Of a stretch of 64,000 nucleotides of DNA, positions 52,101-64,000 are shown one piece after another. Within the stretch, counting starts at the first letter, position 1; the number at the start of each line of letters is the position of its first letter. The translations under genes were made by a program, and so were the position numbers. The stretch is from assembly GCA_037389465.1 (NCBI GenBank), contig JAZARR010000078.1, positions 310,001 to 374,000 on the forward strand, read 5' to 3'. The notes beneath the pieces are model-generated. The model did not search any database. It worked only from the letters and a program-made list of their open reading frames with translations, and had not been told where the DNA came from. Source of the stretch: Baylisascaris procyonis. Taxonomy: Eukaryota > Nematoda > Chromadorea > Rhabditida > Ascarididae.

Positions 52101-55100
52101 ATTATTTATTCATAGTCTGAAAATAATTCCCTTGGTCCGAAAACTTCATCTAGGGCGTCGGACTCTTCTTAACGGACCAAGGAAAATGATCCCCGAAAGC
52201 ATTTCGTAACTAGGAGTTTATACCATCAGTATCTTGCAACGAGTTCAAAAACGTGGAAATAACTCTATAGTTCCTCGAAACTGCTCTTTTCATAGTTCTT
52301 GGTGAGAGAAATTCTCTCTCTAATCTGCGTGTAGCGGTGCAAAAAACTGCATAAAAACCCAGATCCCGACCTATAAATACGAAAATCTCTGCCATTTGGC
52401 ACCCTAGGAATGCCACACCCTTTAATAAAGTCTGCGGACCTGCATATCAGTACAAAATCAAGATGAACATTATAATGCATAACTTTTGTCCAGGAGAGTT
52501 GGTTTTTGATGAAAATTGAGAAACTAGAAGAGATCTTCACTGCAAATCCTAAGCAATCTATCGGTTCGTAAGAGTTCTTTCAAACTCGCAAACTTAATCC
52601 GGAATTTTGAATGTTGTCTTCTCACTGTATCAATGAAAATCACTGCTTCAACTATCCCAGAACCTTGAGATTGGAAGCAGTTTCATCGTATTTTCAGCAT
52701 GAACATCTTCGAGATGCTCAATTTTCATTGAAATCCAACAGTGTAGGAAATAGTTGAAATCCTTTTTATTACATGTACGTTAACAACTTTCCCAAAGCGT
52801 TTTCGTGAAAACTTATTGAAAACAGGATCATTCTAGTACTTGGGAGGACTCTCTTCATATTGTTGAATAAATTCGAATAAGCTATTGGCTATATCTTCTA
52901 ATTGTAAAATGATGATGCTGCTGTTTTCTAACTATAACAAAGGCGATTTGTGAGCGTTGCGGATGAAATCTTCCAACAGAAATTTACTTTGAAACAGAAA
53001 CACCTCTAGCAGACGGGCATGGAATTATCTTGTAGGCATTCAACTTTAAATCCCAAAAGAAGTTTTGTGCATCAAAGCGTGTGAAACGATCACAATTTGG
53101 TTTCGGTATTAGAAAAGACAATAACCTGTGAAAAGAACAATGGAATTGTGTAACGAAAGTTCAGAATCGAACAATACTGACCTGCAGGTGTGATGCTCTG
53201 TGCCGTTTCCTCTGTCACCAAATTCTTCACTCGTTTCTTTTTTCGATAAGGGAAGATGTTCTTCTTGTGTCGATGCAATCGTCAATGCACTCGCGCGTTC
53301 CGTATGAGGAGGAATCTGCATGTTATGAATATTACAAGCAGGTATGTGCATCTTGAAAGCTTTGCATCGTATACGAAACAGAATAAATAGAAGTATGATT
53401 TTGGCCTCATGAAATGCAAAGGTTTAGTGGAACAATCAAAAATTATTGGTAGATATGTCAAAATACTCAACGTACACTCGGATATGCTCGCCACACGGGA
53501 ACGCAAATAGAGAGATTTTGACCCCTCTTTTTTTCGATCCCATAAGGGAATACAGCACTCCTTTCACACAAGTCTCTATGGAATCCTAGCCTTTCATTAA
53601 GTAATGCAGATTGCCCTTCAAGCAAATAAACAAGCACAAATTTGTAAAGATGAATAAAAGAAAACTACAACAAAATGAAACGACGAGGACTGTCTTGTTA
53701 CACCACACACGGACAACCGTTATTCGATAAGAGAGATAAACAGAATGTAGGCCAATTTTTTGAGATCTAAAAGTGAGAACTGTTATCCCACAAAAGCAAT
53801 ACTTCATAAACAACCATCGTCTGGGCATTTTTATCTTGCTGTGTTGCTTTCACGCCTGCCTTTTGTGCCTCCCTTCTTCCATGTATCAGTAAAATGCCTC
53901 GATTGTTTCCCTCCTCTTAGAGCTTTTACGATGCTGTGCACAACCTGTTGGCCGGTCTTCCCTTTCATTTTTCCAGAGCCACCATGCTGGTTCTCTATGG
54001 CTGCAGATTTTCGACAGGTTTAACACTGCGTTTAAGAAAAGAACTCAAAGAAACTATAATTCAAATACCAACATATTGAGAGAGAATAATATTGAGGACA
54101 TTCTCATCGCAATCGGAGTTAACCTGAGGCTCCTCTGGTGTATGTACCGCATTGCCACACATCTTGAAATGTTTGCAAACAATCAACTACAATACTCTTG
54201 ATGAGCACATTTAAACACCTCTCCATTATTTCTATTGTTTTGCGATGTGTTGAACAACGCTGAAATCCGAATGTTGATTATGACAGCTCTAAAAAATTTT
54301 CCAACCATTGCACGCACTTTAGTTTTGACGCAACAGAAGCTACTGTATAAACCCGAACAAAAGCCACAAAATAGAACACCCTCTTTTTACACCGACGATC
54401 CAATAGGCGCATCTTCTTATCGAAAAAAAAAATCTTCCTATCCCAAACGTTCAAATAGACCACATCAGGATGATTCAAAGTTTTAATTTTTGCAAGCAAG
54501 AACAATAAATACCACTCAGTGGCTCGGAAAATTCGATGACATCAGAACGTTTTTGTGAAATATGGTGATCTCTTATTCGAAAGCCGTTCTTCACTGCACT
54601 GAGCTTTATGTGAGAATTCACACTGCCCCTTCGTTCCAGTTAAAAATTGTTTAAATGACATTGAACAAGTACAACATATAATGCGGCGGAATTTGTCATA
54701 AATCAAAGCTTTGCCTCGGAAAATGCATGGCTGAAAGTATCGACTTTCCATAGGCGAGATTTTATTGTAGAATTTAGAGAAGTAAACAAGAATATTTTTT
54801 GGGAGGAAAGGGAAAAAGGGAGTTGTGATCACATGGGTGGAAAAATGAAACTTCGATAAGAAAAATTTTGAAACTTCTCTAATGAGAAGGTGATAAAGCA
54901 AAAGTGCTCTATCACTTTCCCAAATACTTACATACGAAGCTATCGAAGCTTATGGACTGATGTTTTAGTTTCCTAAACGTCGTTCGAAAATAACCCGTCA
55001 TCTTGGAATAGCCCGTCATCTTAGAGAAGAACAACCCTTCACTACTTCAGTATACCTGTCCATCACAAGCCAGTGCAACCCCTACCACGGTAAGGTTCGC

Positions 55101-55356
55101 GATATGTATTTGTTCGCACACTTAAAAAGGGCCGCATTCAGATATCGCTTTCCAATTTATATCGATTTCATTAGGAAATCCTAGGATTATTTCTTCAACT
55201 AGCCAACAAAAATTTTAAGCTAGCGCGTTTCAAAATACAACTAGTCAACAACAAGTGATTCATATTATGAACTACTAGATAGGGTTTCCACCGAAACTTT
55301 CTCGAAATGAATACCACATTGAGGAGAAAATGGCTGTCAACAAGCGAAATGGTCAC
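46118..55356. other. A-rich spacer, possible minus-strand exons not resolved
   Basis: A minus-strand pair near 50293-50190 and 50125-50043 has strong acceptors (TTTATCTTTTCCTAG, CTATTTTTTCAG) and a GTATAA donor, but three different reading phases are all open, so no peptide can be chosen. Around 54.0-54.3 kb several short minus-strand candidates could be further exons of the GPS2-like gene. Confidence -1.
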
Positions 55357-55509
55357 CGCCTTATCGAGTTTAGTGTGAAAGGAATCGTGCGCAAGTGCTA
55401 CTCCATCGTGATGACGTGTCATCTGCTGTGCCTGCATATGCCCGCTCAGAGACGAAGACGCTGTCACACCAGTTGCTGAATTATCGCCAGATGCTGAATT
55501 ATGCCTCTC
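55357..55509 (-). CDS. Probable exon 4 of the GPS2-like gene (disordered S/Q/H-rich region)
   Basis: An acceptor of good quality (TTTTGTGTTCAG) opens a 153-nt segment that stays open in phase 0 for 51 codons and ends at a possible donor (AAGGCG|GTGACC). The encoded stretch is low-complexity and rich in Ser, Ala, Gly, Gln and His, for example ASSSLSGHMQAQQMTRHH. That is unlike the surrounding spacer and like the flexible region that follows the helix in GPS2 proteins. It would join in frame to a shortened exon 3 ending at 56240 (CAAAG|GTCCAC, an unusual donor). The joined product through this exon would be 178 residues. The intron of about 730 nt would contain the TA/TTTA microsatellite and the GA tract. 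Further exons between 54.0 and 54.3 kb are possible, but several phase paths exist there and I could not choose one. Confidence -1.
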
Positions 55510-55749
55510 CTGAACACAAAATTCAGATGAATGAAGCATAAGAGAAAGTACTCTCAGACAGCAAGGGAAGTGGCAGGTTCGTGAGAAGTGAATAACACCG
55601 CAAAAGTCGACAAAACTACATTACAGCTGCAATAAACTGCAAAATCAATGGTGTCACCAGCTGCAACCTTAATCCAAAGCTAAGGCCATTCATTGTTACG
55701 TAGCATGGCCGAAGTCTGGTATTCATACATGAGCTCTACCGGAGACTGG

Positions 55750-55870
55750 CGAGGAGAGAGAGAGAGGGAGAGAGAAAGAGAGAGTTGGGGGACGAAAGAG
55801 AGAGAAAGGGAGAATGAGTGCAAAAGAACAAGAGAAAAAGGATGCGGGAGAGAGAGGACTGCGGAAAGAA
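55750..55870. repeat. GA-rich homopurine tract
   Basis: The plus strand is almost pure G/A for about 100 nt (GAGAGAGAGAGGGAGAGA and relatives). Such mirror-like purine tracts are simple repeats. The open frames through it, R/E-rich on plus and L/S-rich on minus, are composition artefacts. It lies in the proposed intron between exons 3 and 4 of the GPS2-like gene. Confidence -1.
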
Positions 55871-56137
55871 AACAAGATGTTCGGAGAAATAACTATTTGG
55901 CTGAAGTAAGGGCCCTATAAGGGGCAGAAAAGGTTCCAGCTCGTCAGGAGGTGAATGTGGGGAGGGAATCACCATCATGACTCCCAACATCCTAAATGAT
56001 CAGGTGTTTAGTGAATGACCAATAAAACAATGGCTGCAACTTGAAACATAGAGATCAATAAGTTTCCTTCAAAATCCCCTGCATTCCACACTGCAAATAA
56101 TTTGTATAGGCAACGGAACCACATACATACGTGGATG

Positions 56138-56140
<3 letters not shown>

Positions 56141-56191
<51 letters not shown>

Positions 56192-56210
56192 TTATTTATT
56201 TATTTATTTA
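56141..56210. repeat. TA dinucleotide then TTTA tetranucleotide microsatellite
   Basis: About 46 nt of TA repeats pass into about six TTTA units. On the minus strand this gives consecutive AATAAA hexamers about 6-30 nt below the TAA stop of the three-exon GPS2-like model, so the repeat could serve as its poly(A) signal. If exon 4 is used, it lies inside an intron instead. Confidence -1.
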
Positions 56211-56215
56211 TATAT

Positions 56216-57719
56216 TTATGGTTTATATAAACAGTGGACCTTTGCTGGCGATATTATGTTCTGCTGAGAACTTGTTGCTTTTTGCGCTTTGTCTTTGGCG
56301 ACCACCTCCTTCAGCTCTGCGAATAGACGACTCTTCAGGTCGTCCAATTCTGTCTTACGGCAGTTAACGCTCTCAATCTAAACAAAGAAAAACTTAACTC
56401 TTTCTTAGGAAGGATGCACATCAACATCAATAAATAAGGATGCACTTGTGAGGTGTGAAATGAAAGACGTAACACGACCACTGCATCTGTATCTGGATTG
56501 AAGGACTCAAAAATATCTTTGCTTGTTTTACAGATATGTGGGATACCAACACCTCTGTTACGAATTTCCACTAGCTTGTTCATAGGGGCAAACCGTATAG
56601 ACTTTATGGCTTATGCCTCAGAAGAGGATTTTTTAGAAATTTTGAAATTTAAAGGAATCGCTCATTTAGCAACATCTTCGTTTAGGCATTTCCAGTGGTT
56701 TGATTTTTGGCATTGAAAAGTGGCATTAGGTCGCTACTACATACCATTTCTGCTATTAATGTTTGCTATTTGTTCCAGCATTCACAACAAAATTCAAGTT
56801 TGTATTTGTGCCTATGCTCATCAGTGATCTCAAAGGATCTACCGCATATAAAATAGGAACTGCGGTGATGACTCTTTTCATCACTTGTCGTGAGGCATGA
56901 ATTTCACACGGTTAAATTAGAACTTAGTTGCCATATAAGATTTTTTGCGGCTGAAGGCTGTTTTGCACCATTGCTAAGAACATATGAAAGGGATTTCCAG
57001 TTGTTTTCTTGCACTAATTATCGGATAGAATATCGAATATCGATATCGGATATCGGTATCATAATATCGGTATCACAATATCGGATAAAAAATTTACTTT
57101 GAGCTTTGTTTTATTCAAAGCTGTTGAGTGGACTGAAAATGCTCTTATTGACGGCTTGAAGTGCTCCTCGAACCTACCTTTTTGTTGCAATCCTCAATTT
57201 GCTGTCTGTGCCAAGCACTTTTCTCCTTCTCATTTTTGCGTTCCTCTGCTCTTGCTGCTCGTTCCGCACTCGCTGAAAGTAAATATGTGCTGCTAGCCAT
57301 CAGCAACTTACACAGCAAAAGTGCAACAAGTCTGCATTGTTCAGGTTGAGTTGTTGCTAACCCCTTTCTTACAAATTTAATCGGATTATAACCACACAGC
57401 ATTTTACTCTACTTATTATTTGCTTCTGCAACTCAACACGATTCACAAATTGAGCAAGTTGTAACTCATGCAACTTAACACCGTTGAATACGAAGTGGGC
57501 TGCAAGCCTATTTGTTTTCAAAGTAGCAGGCTGCACAAGAGAGCGTTATAATACTCCCATCTCATGCTTACCTTGCTCTTCTTTTTTAACTCGCTCCATT
57601 ATTTGTTGCAAAATTTTATGCCGAACTTCGTCATTCGGTGGGCTCATATGTTTCCACCCGACAGGCAGCGTTCCACCAACTCCTCTTCTTCGAGGCGCCT
57701 GTCTTCGCTCCTCAGCCAT
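56216..57719 (-). CDS. GPS2-like coiled-coil protein (three exons, minimal model)
   Basis: Best-supported gene in the window. Seen: exon 1 is 57572-57719 (ATG at 57719, donor CAAG|GTAAGC), exon 2 is 57178-57272 (acceptor TTACTTTCAG, donor AAAAAG|GTAGGT), exon 3 is 56216-56377 (acceptor TTTCTTTGTTTAG, TAA at 56216-56218). Phases agree (148 + 95 + 162 nt) and give 134 residues with no stop. After a basic, glycine-containing start (residues 1-30), residues about 33-115 are a K/E/R-rich coiled coil with an early IMERVKKEEQ and a late SRLFAELKEVV. Family knowledge: GPS2 opens with the same kind of helix, an IM-x-ER element about 60-65 residues before an LF-x-x-LK-x-V element; that helix binds NCoR/SMRT with TBL1 and HDAC3 in the nucleus, represses transcription and restrains JNK signalling. 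Inference: a nematode GPS2 orthologue. The stop may be bypassed by splicing to 55357-55509. Another nuclear coiled-coil protein cannot be excluded. Confidence -1.
57018..57088. repeat. Short degenerate tandem repeat of ATATCGG(TATC) in an intron
   Basis: Several near-copies of ATATCGGTATC occur with spacing of about 14-16 nt inside the second intron of the GPS2-like gene. The block is small and the copies are imperfect. No protein-binding role is implied by the sequence alone. Confidence -1.
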
Positions 57720-57735
57720 TCAACGCTGAAACTGC
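57720..57735 (-). promoter_or_regulatory. Probable spliced-leader trans-splice acceptor
   Basis: Directly above the start codon of the GPS2-like gene the minus strand reads AGCAGTTTCAG|CGTTGA-ATG, leaving a 6-nt leader. TTTCAG matches the nematode acceptor consensus, and a very short distance to ATG is typical where SL1 is trans-spliced. No upstream exon is needed for an intact frame. It could instead be an ordinary cis acceptor after a non-coding first exon. Confidence -1.
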
Positions 57736-60700
57736 TATCTCTTCTCGCAGCATAAGGAATGTGCGCAATCTCTGCAGCTGGCTAAGCAGAAGAACAAATA
57801 TCCGTGAGAAATACGATTGACACGACAAAGTTGTGAGACAAGACGGAAAAGCATCATTTCGGATGTGTAACCGCTTCGGTATGCTTTCAGCAGTTATTGA
57901 TCCCTAAACTGTCGGCTCAGCAACCATCCAATGTACGCCAAGTTCAGAAAAATGTGGATCAAATAGAAGACTGATCGCAGGAGTGTAGCAAATGTGAATA
58001 AAACACTATCTCTTCCACAGAAAAATGGCCTTCAGTTTGTAAACTGCATTTCCTCAGGTCTTTTCGTCGGCATGCTTTATGCTTGTATGCGTGTGTGACA
58101 GCCTTGAGTCCACTTTTTAACCTCCCTAAACAAATAAGAACGTGCTGACTAGTCTCGGACTATAGAAGCGTCTCCTTTTATCAGAACATTTTCTACGACC
58201 AATATGCAACCCTCTTCTCCGGAAAGTTTAAAGCCCTCTGCATACAAAAGTAAACTTCGATATCTCGCGACATGCTGTGGACAGAAACAAGGTTCCTCAA
58301 AAAGTTGACTCAGCACCCTCCTTGTTTCTAACCTGCTTGAATAACATTGTAATAGTATCCGCCACCTCTTAAGTACTGATCGAACTTTAAAGTTTGACGT
58401 GGCAGAATCCATTGACTCTCGATTTGCTGCCTAACTTAGAAAGTAGTCCCTACAAGTCACTGCCCGTTGCAGAGGCAAGTGGGTTTTAAGTCTTATTGAG
58501 TGTCTCATTTGCTTTTAATAAGTGTGAGAAACTCTGTAACAGCGTTCTTAACACTTAAAATCACTGTCTAACTTAAAAGCAAACCTTCATGTCACATGTC
58601 TCAGCACGTGCCACGCATAAACGTTGTAGGTAAAAGGCCAATATACTTATTCGTTTTGCAGCAGCAAACAGAACAATCGGATTAATTAGAGTGAAATAAT
58701 TGAAGCAAACACGCACTGCTTCGTCTTCCAGCCACTCACAGCCTCAATCATGGTTTTACATTCCAAAACAGGAAACGTACTCTTCGCCGGTATTGAAGAC
58801 GAGCACACCTCCTCTACTCGTTTTCGACGTCCTCCCATAGTGGTATTAATGAATGCGTTTTGCTTTCGAATGGGCATATCTCGTTCATGAAACGCTACAG
58901 CAAAAATAAATGCATTTTTGGGGATGTCAGAAGATCGGTAAAATCAGCCCACCCCTTTGTCGGAACTGCAACAAGTTTCTGTTACAACACAAAAAGAAAT
59001 AATCCCTGCTCAAGTGCGCTCAGGTAAAATATCGCTAAGCATCTTCCACACCTAATATGCAAGTGAAGGTAGGAGAATTACATATTCCACACTACTTTTC
59101 GATCGCTTCCATGTCGCTTACCCCATCTGGCTCTGCGTTACCCTCGCCAACGGAACAGAAGTGAGCAGCAGAAGGACAGGAAGATGAGCATAAATCTAGA
59201 CTCATCTACGCATAGCATAATGCACCCTTTTCTCCAATTGCCATTCCTCATCTCCCATTTGCTACAGCTTATGCTACATTCCCTTTATGGGATATTATTA
59301 CTCCACAAACACTATAAATTCATACAAATGCAGCTAGTTGCTCAAAAGACGCAGACTGCAAGAAATAGCCAAGAAAGGCAACCGTGAGCACACGGAGCAT
59401 AGAAACTAGACAAGGTATGTTGCGAAACAATCATTTATTAGCATAGGACGTAAGCAAATCAATCATTGCCTATTAAGAAATCACGCCTTATCAGCGTCTT
59501 GCCTCTTTATCCGACAGGTCTAGTGAATGACATCCTCCTTCTTTGCTCCTGGTCGTAAGGTTGACTCAGTGGTTTCAGAAATGAGCGCAAAGGGAAATCA
59601 CTGTATAAAATTAACAATCTGTACGCAGTTGTTTTCATTTTCATCCTCTTTTTTAAAAGCTTCACAGTCACCTTCACCAATCTCCTTTGCTATGAATACC
59701 TCCAACCAGTGACAGCAGTGAATGTACTTTGCGAAACTGTCATTTAAACGCAGGCAATAAAATGTGGTTACCTAAGCTCAATTGCTATAATACAATATAT
59801 ACAACGGAAAACGTACTCATCTCGGCATAACATCAACGGCAAAAAACAATGCAAACAAATCACAATATAAACATAAACATTCATCTAACGAACACGAATG
59901 AGTAGGATTAAGTCACTGGAGGGTGCAAATAAGCTTCAGGAGGCTCCTCAAAAACTACTCAAATGTTTCGGTAACTTGCAGTAAATCGAACATTTTCATC
60001 GATCAGAACCAAGGCGTTTGAGAAAGCTTGCTGTCGTACATTAATTTCAGCACATTTATCTGCAGGTCCTTCTTTGTAAGAAAAGTTGCAAACCTTGAAT
60101 AAGCGTTAAGCTGCCGTAATAAAGCATTTTTATGGCACTCCTTGCTTGTCTACTGATGTAATACCGATGTTTGCCTTCAAAAACGCGTTTAATTTTCTCC
60201 GGAAACGGTTCTCTCCGATTCCGATCAAAACGCGGCCACTTTAAACCTGAAGAACCTTATATGAACGTTTCCGAAGCTCCCAACGCACGCCAGGACAACC
60301 CTTTTCTTTACCCCTCTTCCATATATGTCACCGGTTTGAATGGAGCGCTACGCTTCCACACATGAAGAAGTGACCACCTCCATCGACGTGTGAGACAGTC
60401 CCGCTGAGCTGGGATGAATTAAAAACATTAAGAAAGACGATCCAATGCCAATACATAACTGGGAGAGGATCAATTGCTAACACATAATTAAGCTGGTTAA
60501 ACTACCGCACAAAACCCAATACCGCATTTACTAGCCTACAGTTTATCTCAAAGCAGCCGAATACCTTTTCATACGTTCCCACTAACGAACGACGCATATT
60601 CTGAATGACAGTCACACCAATCGGTACCGCAAACTGTCCAGAAATAACGAATTATGAGGATCAATCTATTTATTTCTACAACCCTCATGCAAATCCATCA

Positions 60701-63700
60701 CAGAAGTTGCGATTTTCCAACTCGACTATAGGTAAATTTCGAGGCACACTCAAATGTGTGCATAATCCTTCCCGAAGTGCAATTAAACAGCTGCTAGTTG
60801 AAATCGCTCGACATGCACATACAAACACATAAATACAAAGGACTCCACAAATTGTGCTAAAGTGTCTAAACGATTTTTAAAAACTGAATGAAGCCTTTCA
60901 AGAGGGAGTTAATTCTCATTAAATAAGTTTCCTCTCCACAATTAAAAAACCTGTAGGACGGGAACAAAATAAAAATATTTGTGGCGGGTACAGAAATTAG
61001 CAGCCCCAATTCCTCTTTTACAACATGGATCTACTTGAATACAGGCCTTCCCTTGAACAGAAACCCTCCGATGGACACTACGAAAGCACAGACTCTTCTA
61101 GAATAGAAGCGGCTTCTCGGAAAGGTCAGGTCACGTTCAAGAACAATTCTGAGTGACTTGTAAAAAATGCCTTCATCTGACAAAGCAATATCCGGCTCCG
61201 ACACCTTTAGTCCAATGCTCCATTATGAGCAGAAAAAATATTTAAATACCCATAAGAATAAACCGCAAAATAAGAAAAATGAAAATACATTCCTAGCTCT
61301 TTCCTCCCTTCCCTCCCCTAAAACAAGAGCTCTTCTTGCGCACAGATTCCATCTTCGAATAGCGCATGAGAAAAAAGCTCGGAGCCTCTATCGAGGCAAA
61401 TACGATACTACTGCAGTAGTGCGAAACCTCCACCTCCTGAGTACTTATAAAGCTTTTGAAGCAGTATTTATTTTCGATCACCAAATATAAACAAGGGAAC
61501 AAAATATAGCAGCATTACGCGAATGGACTCACAGAACGTACACAATGTTCCCGTTAAGAGACAACAATGACCGGGCGCACAAACCAGTCCGTGCACAGAA
61601 TTTGCAGCAACAACTCGAAGCACTAACCAGCAATGTTGCAAACGGAAAGGATGCTCCCTGCATTCCATTGGCACATTCGCAGATATCCTACAGACAACAT
61701 TGAATTTAATGAAAGCACAAGGTCGACAATTTTACAGCACGCCCGCTAATGCAATCTCACATGGAATGCCTAGCGATGGTCAGAAGAGTGCAGTCAAAGC
61801 GAAACATGCCTTATGCAACTACCTGTTGTTAGCATTTAAGCATTTTGGTTGACTCAACAACAAAAAAAAGAAAAAAAAAATCTGCACATATAAACCGCAT
61901 AAGCGAGCTAGCTTATCCTACGACAGCACATTCATAAGCGCACCTATGAACTTCATTGCGGCACAGTGTTGTAAGGTTGTCGTGAGTATCACAGCCAGCA
62001 ACCCATATGCTGACATCCTACCACAGTCCCTTCCCACTCAACACTTATAGTCTTTTCTCTGATCGTCGATGCAACCTTTTTACAAACGCCATCGCTTCAC
62101 CTCACCATTCACATCCTCGCTAATACTATAATCAACAAACACAATACGAAAACCCGTGCACGCTAGCAATAGGGAAGAAACACACAGCAGAAGGAAAACA
62201 GAAAGAAAGAAGGGGCAGAATGTATCCATGGTACTAGTTTCAAGCACTCAATTTTACGTTCCTTTGGTCATTTCTCTGACCGGTTGCTTTGTATAAATAG
62301 AATTAATAAAAGTGACCGTGAATGAGAAAGTAATTTAGTAAGTGAAAAGTAAGCCAACATAAAAAAGTTTTCAATGCCGGCTGGACAAAAACGACTGTAC
62401 CAAATTATTTCTGAAAGGTCTGCTCTTTCTCAAACCTTTCTAGTTGAACTCGCCAGCACATCATCGAATCGACTGCCTACTTCAACATATCACTTAAAAA
62501 CTAATTTTTTTTTTTGAAAAATTCCGTTATGCCTTGGGGAAGATAGCGTAGAGGAACTTGGAACAGAACCTATTATTCGCACTAATTACCACCTCCATCC
62601 TTCTTTAAAATTCGAAAAGCGAGGAAAAAAGAAAAGAGAAAAGCAGTAATGATGCAATCATTGCAACAGCAATATGTTTTCTCTATATAAACTTTAAGTG
62701 AATAAGCATCAGACGAGAATCGAAGAACCAACGAAACTCCAATATGAGAAGGCTAGTCAAATCACAAGGCAACAAAGCAACGTTCAATCAAGCTAACAAC
62801 GTAACAGCATATTTGTGAACTTATCACTGTTCGCGTGCAAAAGCCAATGAAGACTGAGAAAGAAAGAAAGAAAGAAGGGGAAGGAAGGAAGAAAAAAGAA
62901 CACACATGCGAACATCCCTCACTGCAAATGGACTAATAGTGCAAAAGTTCGCGTGCTTGGCTTTCAGCGGACTATATAGCAATAGGCAAGACCTCGTGCT
63001 GAATCAAAAAAAATTAACTCACATGCTACATATAAAGACCTCGGTCCATAAGAATCCAGGTTTTATTTTCTATGAGTCAATAAGTTATTTTTACTTGGCA
63101 TTAATTTAAAACGGGTGGAAATAAACAACTTCCCCCCCCCCCCTCCCCAGGAAAGACGCCAGCGGACGCCGAGAAAGGCAGCTGAAATCATTACAACTCG
63201 AAAGCGTCATCTGAATGAGCATCAGAAAAGTAAAAGAGATCGCCCGAAAGAGGCATTGAATTCAAAATAGCCGTTAGCCTCGACGATCCATCCTCTTCGC
63301 TGCTTACTTGTTTTACCTGAAAATTTCCCATCTGCACTGTTCAGCACAAAATAGCGTACCAATCAAGAGATTAAATACCACGACCACATATATCTGCACG
63401 GATGTAAGATTTAATCTTCTTCTTCATGTGAAAACGTTTTCCCGCGGATACCCAAATAACTACCACTTGAAACTCATTCATACACAACACCACAAGCATA
63501 AGTGTTTCAAATGACTGCACTATACTACAACCAAATATATCAGAACTTGCATTCTGGTTATTTAGTTGCAATATAATGGCCTGGAAGAGTTCACTACGCT
63601 CCTCAAAGGAAACCATCAGAAGTTAAAGTTCTATGGGACTCCGCAACAATTCACCCTCAACTGATACTCTAATTTAATGCAATGAGAGGTGCAAGCCCAT

Positions 63701-64000
63701 GCTGCAGCATGCAAAAGGTGTCAATTCGAATTAGCACATTCCTTCCCAATTCCTCCTAAACGTGCATAAAGTATCCCCTATAGAATTGTGGGTGAAACAG
63801 GAGAGGAAATCCTAAAATCTCTCGTTACTTCCCGTTACCTCGGAATGAGAACCTCAATACGTTCACTCTAAAAATTAGTGACCGAACTGGGATGTTTCAG
63901 AAAATTTCTCACACAATACATCCTCAAAGCCGTCAACTTTCCTATGAAATTCCGTCAAATGAAGAAACGTTCATTCCCGTCAATGAATCATAAAATTCAT
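57736..64000. other. A/C-rich spacer upstream of the GPS2-like gene
   Basis: No supported gene. One minus-strand segment, 58740-58894 (acceptor TTATTTTTGCTGTAG, donor GCT|GTGAGT, 51 open codons), could be an exon of an upstream gene, but no partner exon was found with confidence. GAAA/GGAA simple sequence lies at about 62860-62898, a T9 run at 62507-62515 and a C10 run at 63132-63141. Confidence -1.

Noticed and set aside
58740..58894. A 51-codon minus-strand segment bounded by good splice signals
   Set aside because: No partner exon can be joined uniquely: downstream candidates (58436-58332, 58274-58160, 58128-57960) give several conflicting but equally open phases.
59157..59275. A DESRF tetrad-like string in a minus-strand frame, reminiscent of Tc1/mariner transposases
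   Set aside because: Only one short motif matches; no second or third catalytic residue, no terminal repeats, and the frame turns into unrelated hydrophobic residues.
1..64000. Spliced-leader RNA gene, rRNA, CRISPR array, bacterial operons
   Set aside because: Looked for by eye; no nematode SL1-type leader, rRNA-like block, regularly spaced direct repeats, or ribosome-binding-site-led frames were found.

Overview
This is eukaryotic DNA, most likely from a nematode. My best guess is a clade V strongylid or hookworm-like species with large introns and low gene density. The grounds are: (1) two arrays of the nematode telomeric hexamer TTAGGC near 38.6 and 39.7 kb; (2) intron ends of the TTTCAG type and short exons split by introns; (3) a start codon 6 nt below a TTTCAG site near 57.7 kb, as expected for spliced-leader trans-splicing; (4) roughly 40% GC by eye. 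There is no bacterial operon structure, CRISPR array, rRNA or intact tRNA that I can see. The species is an inference, not an observation. No continuous frame exceeds 242 codons, so genes have to be read exon by exon. Layout: 1-8 kb is T/G-rich spacer with one perfect short hairpin (5135-5187) and a TA microsatellite. 8-15 kb is spacer with a 242-codon minus-strand frame (10029-10757, probably repeat-derived), a heptamer CTATATA/TA block (12229-12510) and a tRNA-like element. 15-41 kb is still mostly T-rich and carries several candidate plus-strand exons with good splice sites (15538-15775, 21861-22094, 26287-26418, 26809-27125, 37127-37508, 40925-41323). None matches a family I know, and they may be pieces of one or more genes with kilobase introns. 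37.9-39.95 kb is a complex repeat: CA-rich DNA, GC-rich hairpins and the two inverted telomere-like arrays. 41-54 kb is spacer, except for a 306-codon plus-strand frame broken by one stop (45154-46071). 54-57.7 kb holds the best-supported gene, on the minus strand: at least three, probably four, exons in phase that encode a lysine/glutamate-rich coiled coil resembling the N-terminus of GPS2, a subunit of the NCoR/SMRT co-repressor complex. 57.8-64 kb is A/C-rich spacer. Plus-strand base use is broadly T/G-rich before about 44 kb and A/C-rich after it. This fits plus-strand transcription on the left and minus-strand transcription on the right, with the two converging between about 41 and 54 kb. 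All exon models apart from the GPS2-like gene are low confidence and rest only on splice signals, phase and composition.
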